A DNA stretch of 6,808 nt from Ktedonobacterales bacterium. GTDB taxonomy: Bacteria > Chloroflexota > Ktedonobacteria > Ktedonobacterales > JACDGC01. A program made the position numbers and the translations under genes. The stretch lies in assembly GCA_013815535.1 (NCBI GenBank), contig JACDGC010000205.1, positions 1 to 6,808 on the forward strand. The letters are read 5' to 3'. The notes beneath the pieces were generated by a model. The model ran no database searches. It worked only from the letters and a program-made list of their open reading frames with translations, and was not told the origin of the DNA. Shown in pieces: positions 1-4,938 of this stretch. Within the stretch, counting starts at the first letter, position 1. Every line of letters begins with the position of its first letter.

Positions 1-35
1 GCGCCATCCTCCGGTTGAGATGGCTTGTGGGACTC

Positions 36-64
36 TTCACCAGCGCCGTTGTGTATGCTACAAT
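36..64 (+). promoter_or_regulatory. Promoter of the tRNA-Arg gene
   Basis: A -35 box TTCACC (36-41) and a -10 box TACAAT (59-64) are separated by exactly 17 bp. A TG at 56-57 gives an extended -10 element. Transcription would begin near position 71, about 20 bases before the mature tRNA 5' end, which suits a short leader trimmed by RNase P. The boxes are read directly from the sequence; promoter activity is inferred. Confidence 0.7.
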
Positions 65-92
65 AGGGGTACCATTCGCCAAACATGACCCT

Positions 93-168
93 GCGCCCGT
101 AGCTCAGTGGAAGGAGCAGCCGCCTTCTAAGCGGTTGGTCGGCGGTTCGAATCCGCCCGGGCGCACCA
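93..168 (+). tRNA. tRNA-Arg (anticodon TCT)
   Basis: The complete cloverleaf can be folded by eye. The acceptor stem GCGCCCG (93-99) pairs with CGGGCGC (158-164), followed by discriminator A165 and an encoded CCA (166-168). The D-stem is GCTC/GAGC (102-105, 114-117). The anticodon stem 119-123/131-135 has one G-U pair and encloses CTTCTAA, giving anticodon TCT (126-128), which reads AGA and probably AGG. The T-arm GGCGG/CCGCC (141-145, 153-157) encloses TTCGAAT. There is no intron and no mismatch in the acceptor or T stems, so the gene should be functional. The recombinase relic just downstream is consistent with this tRNA having served as an integration site. Confidence 0.97.
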
Positions 169-250
169 ACCCAGGAATAGCCAGGCCTCGCGGCCTCTGA
201 GGAAATTAGTATCAGGCGGTTGGACTAAATCGTAGCAGAATTCGCCCGAA

Positions 251-577
251 ATGGCAACTAATTGGGCAAAAATCCCGAGCTTTTTTTCTTCTTTATGCAG
301 GTCGTTTCTTCTCTTCGGAGATGGTCGAGCCGCCTACGAGCGGAGCATCGACATTGCGCTTCGTCAGCGCGCGGATGCCCTCGCCAATAGACGATTTAGC
401 GACCTGATCGTCGTCTGGGAGCTCGACCGCCTCGGTCGCTCGCTGCAACATCTTATCGGGGCGCTAGGTTCGTGGCTGGAAATCATGAAGCATTGGTGAA
501 CGGGCCGCATCACTTTACACCCAGCTCCTCAACACATGTTGGCCGCATGGAGTCCATGGCGCTCAATCGCTAACGCC
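251..577 (+). pseudogene. Decayed serine recombinase (resolvase/invertase) fragment
   Basis: Reading from 251, the frame is open to a TGA at 497-499. Residues 55-68 contain VWELDRLGRSLQHL, the hallmark helix of the serine-recombinase catalytic domain. In gamma-delta resolvase terms, D59, R60 and R63 correspond to D67, R68 and R71. The N-terminal YxRVS segment with the nucleophilic serine is absent, and the first 20 or so residues cross a T-rich tract and look unrelated. In the same frame past the TGA, 500-577 reads TGRITLHPAPQHML and then WRSIANA. This resembles a worn TGIDTTTPAG...FERSI segment with a small deletion. The piece is therefore a relic with a missing start, an in-frame stop and no DNA-binding domain. 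Family membership is secure for residues 50-70; the tail is inference. Bases 578-692 downstream show no gene. Confidence 0.7.
262..287 (+). terminator. Possible weak terminator downstream of the tRNA
   Basis: A short imperfect stem TTGGG/CCCGA (262-266 and 274-278, one wobble pair) is followed after two bases by seven T residues (281-287). This has the layout of an intrinsic terminator with a weak stem. A second small stem, AGGCC/GGCCT with loop TCGC (183-196), lies closer to the tRNA but has no T-tract. Either could end the tRNA transcript, and neither is strong. Confidence 0.3.
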
Positions 578-692
578 CCATCCAATCATCCACTAAGGCA
601 ATCACCCAGCGACTTCGTCATCCATCTGTAATTATCTTGGGTCGGTTTCCAGCGATAGACATGAATGGTTACACCACCTATATCTCGCACCC

Positions 693-1799
693 CTACGGCA
701 GGGCAAAGGCATCGATACTGTTCGAGCCGGGGGCGGTGAACCACAATAGCCCATCTGGCCCCAGCACCATTTGGTCGGGCCGTTCGCCATTCCCTTCGAG
801 CGGATAGGTAGTGAAAGATCCAGCGGGCAGCAGCAACTTGCTGAGGGAGTTGGATTGAAATTGAGAGCACCACACGCTGCCATCTGGCCCCAACGCTAGG
901 CCCCGCACACCACTGCCGCTCGTTGGCAAGGGATATTCATCCGTGATCGTGCCAGTGGCGATGCTGAAATGCCCAATGGCATTCTGCTCGGTGAACCACA
1001 AGTCGTTCGCCTTGCCAGCAATGATGCTGAAAGGCCGACTATTTGCCGTGGGAATGGGATATTGCGTGATGCTGCCCGCCATGGTGATGCTGGATATGGT
1101 GTTGTTGCCCGCATCCGTGAACCACATTTTGTCATCTGGTCCCCGCACAATCATCTGGGGGACGCTGGTAGGCGTTGCCATGGCTCCCCCGCTGAGGTTC
1201 CGAATCGGATATTCAGTGATGGTGCCGCTGGTGGTGATGCGCCCAATGGCGGGCACGATCTGCCCACCAATGTTGGCGGCGCTTTCGGTGAACCACAGCG
1301 CATTGTCGGCGACTGGCCCCGCCGCGATGCCAACAGGCCGCGCAAAAGGCGACGAGAGCGGGAATTGCCGAAACTTCCCTGCGGTTGTCACGAAACCGAT
1401 CTTCCCCAGGCTGGAATTGGTGAACCAGAGATTCTTATCTGGCCCCACCGTCAAGGCATATGACGCCGCCGTAACATCGGGCAATGCGAATTCGCGCAAC
1501 GGTTGCCCTTGTGGGTTGAGGTAGCCGACCCGACCGCGATTGAGTTCCGTGAACCACAGATTGCCATCTGGCCCCACCACGATGGCTTCTGGGCTGCCAC
1601 CCAGGGTAGAAACGGGATAGGTGGTGAAAGCCCCCGCGCTGCGGTCGGGGGGTCCGCTGTTGAGGACCACGCTGCTGCTCACCGTCGATGTCCCCGCGTT
1701 GCAGCTTGCAAGGCTCAGCGTCACCATCATCAGGCTCAGCAGCGACACCAGACGCACCTGCCACCATCCGCCACGCTTCAACACGCTCCCCATGAACAT
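693..1799 (-). CDS. Lipoprotein seven-bladed beta-propeller, Vgb (streptogramin lyase)-like
   Basis: From the ATG at 1799 this encodes 368 residues. Residues 1-33 form a lipoprotein signal: KRGGWWQVR, a hydrophobic stretch, then the lipobox SLASC with C33 as the lipidated residue. The mature part has seven repeats of the GPDGNLWFTE type, with the tryptophan at about residues 82, 124, 169, 226, 268, 310 and 353. That count fits a seven-bladed propeller of the virginiamycin B lyase superfamily. The sixth repeat is altered to VWCSQ. S. aureus Vgb is reported to use two histidines (His228, His270) and Mg2+-binding glutamates. This mature chain has only one histidine (about residue 277), so streptogramin-lyase activity is doubtful, and a surface binding or other propeller role is likelier. 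The start is fixed by AAGGA (1810-1806) six bases upstream and by a promoter overlapping the longer possible start at 1862. The gene stands alone, facing away from the transporter operon. Confidence 0.85.
   Translation of the reverse strand: MFMGSVLKRGGWWQVRLVSLLSLMMVTLSLASCNAGTSTVSSSVVLNSGPPDRSAGAFTTYPVSTLGGSPEAIVVGPDGNLWFTELNRGRVGYLNPQGQPLREFALPDVTAASYALTVGPDKNLWFTNSSLGKIGFVTTAGKFRQFPLSSPFARPVGIAAGPVADNALWFTESAANIGGQIVPAIGRITTSGTITEYPIRNLSGGAMATPTSVPQMIVRGPDDKMWFTDAGNNTISSITMAGSITQYPIPTANSRPFSIIAGKANDLWFTEQNAIGHFSIATGTITDEYPLPTSGSGVRGLALGPDGSVWCSQFQSNSLSKLLLPAGSFTTYPLEGNGERPDQMVLGPDGLLWFTAPGSNSIDAFALP
736..1558 (-). repeat. Seven DNA-level copies of the propeller blade motif
   Basis: On the plus strand, GTGAACCACA or a close variant recurs at 736, 865 (variant GAGCACCACA), 991, 1117, 1288, 1420 (variant ending CAGA) and 1549, and in most copies a CATCTGGCCCC-like stretch follows. 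The copies encode the LWFTE and GPD segments of successive blades. Spacing is 129, 126, 126, 171, 132 and 129 bp; the 171-bp step marks a blade with about 45 bp of extra loop. This is intragenic duplication, not a mobile repeat. Confidence 0.8.
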
Positions 1800-1838
1800 T
1801 CTCATTCCTTTCGCCGTCACCGCGCCTATCTCTCGCTC

Positions 1839-1867
1839 ATTATGGGCACCACACCGCCCCATGTCAA
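1839..1867 (-). promoter_or_regulatory. Near-consensus promoter of the propeller lipoprotein gene
   Basis: On the minus strand, a perfect -35 box TTGACA (1867-1862) is followed after exactly 17 bp by CATAAT (1844-1839). Transcription would start near 1832, giving a 5' leader of about 33 bases to the ATG at 1799, with AAGGA at 1810-1806 as ribosome binding site. The box positions rule against translation starting at 1862, because that codon overlaps the -35 box. Confidence 0.8.
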
Positions 1868-2040
1868 TTTTATAGGAAGAGTTACGTGCGACGAGACGGC
1901 TTGCTAGACACTCTGCGTTTTATACAGGGCATAGCCACCGAGCGCAACCGCATCTTGGCGACAGCGCTACTGCACCTGTATGCAAGCTCACACTGGCAAT
2001 GTCTCGGAATTCGTGGTTCCCTGTGATAGAACATCCATTC

Positions 2041-2060
2041 CTAGCGTATAGTTTCGCTAG
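2041..2060. promoter_or_regulatory. Inverted repeat, possible operator
   Basis: CTAGCG (2041-2046) and CGCTAG (2055-2060) form a perfect 6-bp inverted repeat around an 8-bp AT-rich centre, a 20-bp dyad. It lies about 50 bp upstream of the candidate operon promoter -35 box, a plausible place for a dimeric regulator. No regulator gene is nearby, so the role is only suggested. A dyad this short can also arise by chance. Confidence 0.3.
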
Positions 2061-2108
2061 ATGGTGCATAATGTCCATTGGAGTTCAACCAAGAGGGCAG
2101 GTAGGCCC

Positions 2109-2139
2109 TTGACCTGGATGGTCTGCCGTGCGATACAAT
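2109..2139 (+). promoter_or_regulatory. Candidate promoter of the transporter operon
   Basis: TTGACC (2109-2114, five of six consensus bases) and TACAAT (2134-2139, five of six) are separated by 19 bp, longer than the optimal 17. A start near 2146 would give a long leader of about 240 bases before the ATPase gene, containing the possible short ORF and the hairpin. The wide spacer may mean a weak or activator-dependent promoter, as suits osmotically controlled genes; that last point is inference. Confidence 0.5.
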
Positions 2140-2188
2140 ACTCAGAGTCCCTGGTAGGTGAAGTTATGGTTGAAATGAGAGGTGCACA

Positions 2189-2341
2189 ATGAACGCTTTA
2201 GGAGCATCGCACAACTCGATAACATTTGCTGGATGGCGCAGCGCGGCTATTGCGCATCGTTCGCATCCCGTGACGACACGGCGCATTCGCGCGGAGCGTT
2301 GCGCGCTCATCACCCACAACTGGGTGTTTGACCGCTATTGA
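2189..2341 (+). CDS. Possible 50-residue leader ORF upstream of the transporter
   Basis: An ATG at 2189 opens a frame of 50 codons ending in TGA (2339-2341). GAGAGG lies six bases before the start, a credible ribosome binding site. The product would begin MNALGASHNSI and be rich in arginine and histidine, with ITHNWVFDRY at its end. It has no signal peptide or membrane segment, and I recognise no family. It sits between the candidate promoter and the ATPase gene, and its stop is 9 bases before the hairpin that abuts the ATPase ribosome binding site, as in leader-peptide control. It contains codons such as TTA and ATA that are rare in the neighbours, and an ORF of this length can arise by chance. 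It may be untranslated leader. Confidence 0.3.
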   Translation: MNALGASHNSITFAGWRSAAIAHRSHPVTTRRIRAERCALITHNWVFDRY

Positions 2342-2350
2342 GTCAATGAC

Positions 2351-2371
2351 GGCAAGCCGGGTGTGCTTGCC
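2351..2371 (+). promoter_or_regulatory. Hairpin directly against the ATPase ribosome binding site
   Basis: GGCAAGC (2351-2357) and GCTTGCC (2365-2371) form a perfect 7-bp stem with a 7-base loop (CGGGTGT). The stem ends immediately before the GGGAGGA Shine-Dalgarno region (2372-2378). It lacks a T-tract, so it is not an intrinsic terminator. It could modulate ribosome access or mRNA stability; the function is inferred. Confidence 0.5.
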
Positions 2372-2372
2372 G

Positions 2373-2378
2373 GGAGGA
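2373..2378 (+). promoter_or_regulatory. Ribosome binding site fixing the ATPase start
   Basis: GGAGGA lies five bases before the ATG at 2384 and is a near-perfect Shine-Dalgarno match. This selects 2384 over the in-frame GTG at 2363, which lies inside the hairpin loop and has no ribosome binding site. Confidence 0.8.
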
Positions 2379-2383
2379 TCTTC

Positions 2384-3364
2384 ATGGCAACGATTGAATT
2401 CGTAGGAGTGACAAAGCGCTTTCCTGGCGCGAGCCAGGCGGCAGTCGATACTGTCAATCTTACCGTTCCCGATGGCTCGCTTTGCATGTTGCTGGGCACC
2501 TCTGGCTCAGGCAAAACCACCCTCTTGCGTATGGTGAATCGCCTCATCGAACCCACCTCAGGCGAAATCCGCATCGATGGCTCCCCCAACACGGCCCAGG
2601 ATCAGATCGCGCTGCGTCGCAGCATCGGCTACGTCATCCAGCAGGTCGGCCTCTTCCCTCACATGACCATCGCCGAGAATGTGCGCGTGGTCCCCAGCAT
2701 CGAAGGCAAATCAAAGCAGGAAGTCGATCCACGCGTGGACGAACTGCTGAGCCTGGTAGGGCTGGAACCCAAAGAATACCGTAACCGCTACCCCCGTCAG
2801 CTTTCTGGTGGCCAGCAACAGCGCGTCGGCCTCGCCCGCGCTTTGGCCGCTGACCCCGCGCTGTTGCTGATGGATGAGCCCTTCGGTGCCCTCGACGCCA
2901 TCACCCGCGAACGCTTACAAGACGAACTGCGGCGCATCCAGCGCGACGTGCATAAGACCATCATCTTCGTCACCCACGACGTGCAAGAGGCCCTGAAACT
3001 GGGCGATCAACTCGTGGTGATGTCGGATGGCCATATCATCCAGGCAGGTCCGCCGACGGAACTGCTGTTGCACCCCGCGACGCCCTTTGTGGCGCGGTTG
3101 CTGGGTGCGGATAATGTCGTGAGCCTCTATGAGCACGTGCCCGTCTCAACCGTGATGGAACCACCGAATGGCTATGCCGACGGCATGCGCATCGCTGCCA
3201 GTGCTCCGGTCTTGCAAGCGCTGGTGCAGTTGGTGCAGACCAATCAACCCGCGCTCGCCGTCGAAGAGAATGGCACGGTCGTCGGGCAGATCACCCAGGC
3301 GAGCATCTATCGCCAACTGCGCACGCCCATCGAGACCGCCCAGGCCGCCACAGCCAAAGCCTAG
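2384..3364 (+). CDS. opuCA: Opu/Osm-type compatible-solute ABC importer, ATP-binding subunit
   Basis: This 326-residue cytoplasmic ATPase powers uptake of glycine betaine, choline, carnitine or a related solute. All ABC motifs are intact: Walker A GTSGSGKTT (38-46), Q-loop at Q86-Q87 (YVIQQVGLFPHMT), signature LSGGQQQR (140-147), Walker B LLLMDE (160-165), D-loop GALD and H-loop H198 (FVTHD). The QQVGLFPHMT and MDEPFGALDAITR wording is typical of the glycine betaine/choline family. After residue 250 a tail contains one CBS-like unit (about 254-311, including PALAVEENGTVVGQIT). Many OpuCA proteins carry two CBS domains, so this tail looks shortened. CBS domains in OpuA-type ATPases sense ionic strength; whether one unit can do so is unclear. 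It is the first operon gene, 45 bp before the first permease. The family is certain; the exact substrate is not. Confidence 0.95.
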   Translation: MATIEFVGVTKRFPGASQAAVDTVNLTVPDGSLCMLLGTSGSGKTTLLRMVNRLIEPTSGEIRIDGSPNTAQDQIALRRSIGYVIQQVGLFPHMTIAENVRVVPSIEGKSKQEVDPRVDELLSLVGLEPKEYRNRYPRQLSGGQQQRVGLARALAADPALLLMDEPFGALDAITRERLQDELRRIQRDVHKTIIFVTHDVQEALKLGDQLVVMSDGHIIQAGPPTELLLHPATPFVARLLGADNVVSLYEHVPVSTVMEPPNGYADGMRIAASAPVLQALVQLVQTNQPALAVEENGTVVGQITQASIYRQLRTPIETAQAATAKA

Positions 3365-3409
3365 TCAACGCCAACACCTCATGGCCGCGCGCCACTGAGA
3401 GGGATTCGT

Positions 3410-4105
3410 ATGCCTCCAAAAGACTTGCAGCAGTTGCTGAGCCAGGTCAACACCTACCTCCACAACAAATATATCTGGGATGCCAGCCGCGACGACAGCA
3501 TCCCCAGGTTGTTTCTCGCGCATATGTCGCTGGTAGGCTGGAGCCTGCTCATCTCGATCCTGATCGCATTCCCGATCGCACTGTTGATCATTCGGTTCAC
3601 CCGCATCTACCTCCCTGCCATCTCGGTGGCAGGGCTGCTGTACACCGTTCCCAGCATCGTGATGTTCTCACTGCTGGTGCCTATCACGGGACTGACCGAG
3701 ACAACCGCCATCATCCCGCTCGTCCTATACTCCCAAATCGTGCTGATTCGGAACTTCGTGGCGGCACTGCGGGCGGTCGATCCAGTGTTGCAAGACGTGG
3801 GGCGTGGGCTGGGAATGAGCGAGATTCAATTGCTGGTAAGGGTGACGTTGCCGTTGGCCCTCCCCGTCATCATTGCGGGCTTGCGCGTGGCGACCGTCTC
3901 GACGATTGCGCTCGCGACGATTGCCCCACTGGTGAGTTACAACGACCTCGGCTCGCTCATTTTCAAGGGCTTTCAGCCGTATTATCCAGCGCAACTCGTG
4001 GTGGCGGCTTTCTTGATCACCGCCATCGCGCTCGTCGCCGACGCACTGTTGCTTGGTGTGCAGCGGCTGCTCAGCCGTGGGCGCACGGTTGCCGTGGCAC
4101 AATAA
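3410..4105 (+). CDS. Opu/Osm-type compatible-solute ABC importer, first permease subunit
   Basis: The 231-residue inner-membrane protein has a hydrophilic N-terminal segment of about 38 residues and then roughly five membrane spans (about 41-62, 68-90, 98-121, 148-173, 195-217). The cytoplasmic EAA-like loop, which docks on the ATPase, is the DVGRGLGMSEIQLLVRVTLP stretch at about 129-148 and keeps the central glycine. The family pattern YTVPS before the second span and RNFVAALRAVDP before the loop match OpuCB/OpuBB-type permeases. An AGAGGG (3398-3403) precedes the ATG by six bases. Its stop is 12 bases before the next permease, so the two are almost certainly co-translated as partners in a heterodimeric channel. 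The OpuCB versus OpuCD assignment cannot be settled from sequence alone, so no symbol is given. Confidence 0.93.
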   Translation: MPPKDLQQLLSQVNTYLHNKYIWDASRDDSIPRLFLAHMSLVGWSLLISILIAFPIALLIIRFTRIYLPAISVAGLLYTVPSIVMFSLLVPITGLTETTAIIPLVLYSQIVLIRNFVAALRAVDPVLQDVGRGLGMSEIQLLVRVTLPLALPVIIAGLRVATVSTIALATIAPLVSYNDLGSLIFKGFQPYYPAQLVVAAFLITAIALVADALLLGVQRLLSRGRTVAVAQ

Positions 4106-4117
4106 GGGGAACATATC

Positions 4118-4843
4118 ATGAATCTCATAAGCCTCATTTGGGCGTATATCAATAACCCGCTTAATGATTTTGGCGGCCACACGCACGATTTTTTGCTGGT
4201 CGCGCTGTGGTCCATTGGGTTGTCAATCCTCATTGGCGTGCCGCTGGGCATCATAGCGGCACAGAATCGCGCCATTGCTTTCGTGGCGACGACATTCAGC
4301 GGCGTGGGGCGGGCCATCCCCACCATCGCGTTTTTTGGGCTGGCGGCGGCTATTCCCGCGCTGGGCCTTTTCGACCGCTCAGCCATCATCGCCTTGACCC
4401 TCCTAGGCATTCCGCCCATCTTGCTCAACACCATCGCAGGATTGCAAGGGATTGATAGCGCCCTGGTCGAAGCCGCGCGTGGCATGGGCATGACCTTCCT
4501 CCAGCGCACTGTGCGTGTGCAACTGCCCTTGGTCTTGCCCATCATCGCGGCGGGTGTGCGCACCACGACGGTGCAGGTGATCGCCACTACACCGCTGATC
4601 ACCTTCCTGGGCCTGGGCGGCTATGGCGAATACATCGTCGGTGGCATCGGCATCAACACCCCCGCCGGAGTGGCGCAGGTGTTGGCGGGGGCCATCCCGG
4701 TGTTGATTCTGGCTGTGGTCGCCGAATATGGGCTGGCAGCGGTGCAACATGCCCTGACGCCCGTGGGTCTGCGAAAACAAGCGGCAGAGATCATTGCCGA
4801 TTCTGCCAGCACGGACGCCGGAAAGGGGGTGGTTGCGGCCTGA
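4118..4843 (+). CDS. Opu/Osm-type compatible-solute ABC importer, second permease subunit
   Basis: This 241-residue membrane protein is homologous in layout to its neighbour but clearly diverged from it, so the pore is a heterodimer. Membrane spans lie at about 26-49, 56-81, 88-109, 137-160 and 186-208. The EAA loop is EAARGMGMTFLQRTVRVQLP (118-137), closer to consensus than that of the first permease. GVGRAIPTIA and the ITFLGLGGYGEYI segment (161-172) are typical of Opu/YehW-YehY permeases. AAGGGGA (4104-4110) overlaps the upstream stop and lies seven bases from the ATG. The C-terminal tail of about 30 residues is hydrophilic and cytoplasmic. A 95-bp gap with a small hairpin separates it from the binding-protein gene. 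Confidence 0.93.
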   Translation: MNLISLIWAYINNPLNDFGGHTHDFLLVALWSIGLSILIGVPLGIIAAQNRAIAFVATTFSGVGRAIPTIAFFGLAAAIPALGLFDRSAIIALTLLGIPPILLNTIAGLQGIDSALVEAARGMGMTFLQRTVRVQLPLVLPIIAAGVRTTTVQVIATTPLITFLGLGGYGEYIVGGIGINTPAGVAQVLAGAIPVLILAVVAEYGLAAVQHALTPVGLRKQAAEIIADSASTDAGKGVVAA

Positions 4844-4891
4844 GCCGATGTGGCCCATCACGACCAATAAGCAACGACCGATTGTCCCGAA

Positions 4892-4905
4892 GGAGCATCT
4901 GCTCC
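4892..4905 (+). promoter_or_regulatory. Small hairpin between permease and binding-protein genes
   Basis: GGAGC (4892-4896) and GCTCC (4901-4905) form a 5-bp stem with an ATCT loop. It covers most of a Shine-Dalgarno-like AAGGAG (4890-4895) that is too far from any start to be used. Such hairpins can stabilise the downstream binding-protein mRNA, but this one is short and the role is speculative. Confidence 0.25.
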
Positions 4906-4926
4906 CTCGTTTCGTGAATGACTCAC

Positions 4927-4932
4927 AAGGAG
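4927..4932 (+). promoter_or_regulatory. Ribosome binding site fixing a GTG start for the binding protein
   Basis: AAGGAG sits six bases before the GTG at 4939, an ideal spacing. The in-frame ATG at 4918 has no Shine-Dalgarno at usable distance, and the AAGGAG would lie inside its coding sequence. The GTG start also gives a compact signal peptide beginning MRVSRMF. Confidence 0.7.
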
Positions 4933-4938
4933 TTTCTC

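Larger units (their letters stand above)
1868..2383. other. Intergenic region between the divergent propeller gene and transporter operon
   Basis: These 516 bases hold no long ORF on either strand. The right half carries the elements listed separately: an inverted repeat (2041-2060), a candidate promoter (2109-2139), a possible short ORF (2189-2341) and a hairpin against the transporter ribosome binding site (2351-2371). Bases 1868-2040 show nothing I can identify. I looked for conserved riboswitch cores (TPP, cobalamin, SAM) and did not recognise one. Confidence 0.6.

Noticed and set aside
146..168. A second copy of the tRNA 3' end marking the far edge of an integrated element
   Set aside because: I saw no matching direct repeat of the T-arm and CCA region elsewhere in the window, so no attachment-site pair can be claimed.
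600..692. Intrinsic terminator after the propeller gene on the minus strand
   Set aside because: I found no stable stem followed by a T run in the bases just past the stop codon.
943..1524. A 193-codon open frame on the plus strand opposite the propeller gene
   Set aside because: It is antisense to the clear Vgb-like repeats. Its openness and repeated GEPQ/VNH-type words are by-products of the blade repeats, and it has no convincing ribosome binding site.
736..1558. Regularly spaced short repeats that could suggest a CRISPR array
   Set aside because: The spacing is 126-171 bp, the copies are imperfect, and they encode the LWFTE motif of successive propeller blades.
693..1799. Streptogramin-resistance gene
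   Set aside because: Fold similarity is real, but the mature protein lacks the histidine pair needed by the known lyase and is exported as a lipoprotein.
2363..2383. GTG at 2363 as the start of the ATPase
   Set aside because: It lies in the hairpin loop, lacks a ribosome binding site, and would place the strong GGAGGA inside the coding sequence.
2140..2383. A known metabolite riboswitch before the transporter
   Set aside because: I could not recognise the conserved core of TPP, cobalamin or SAM switches. A covariance-model search would be needed to exclude rarer classes.
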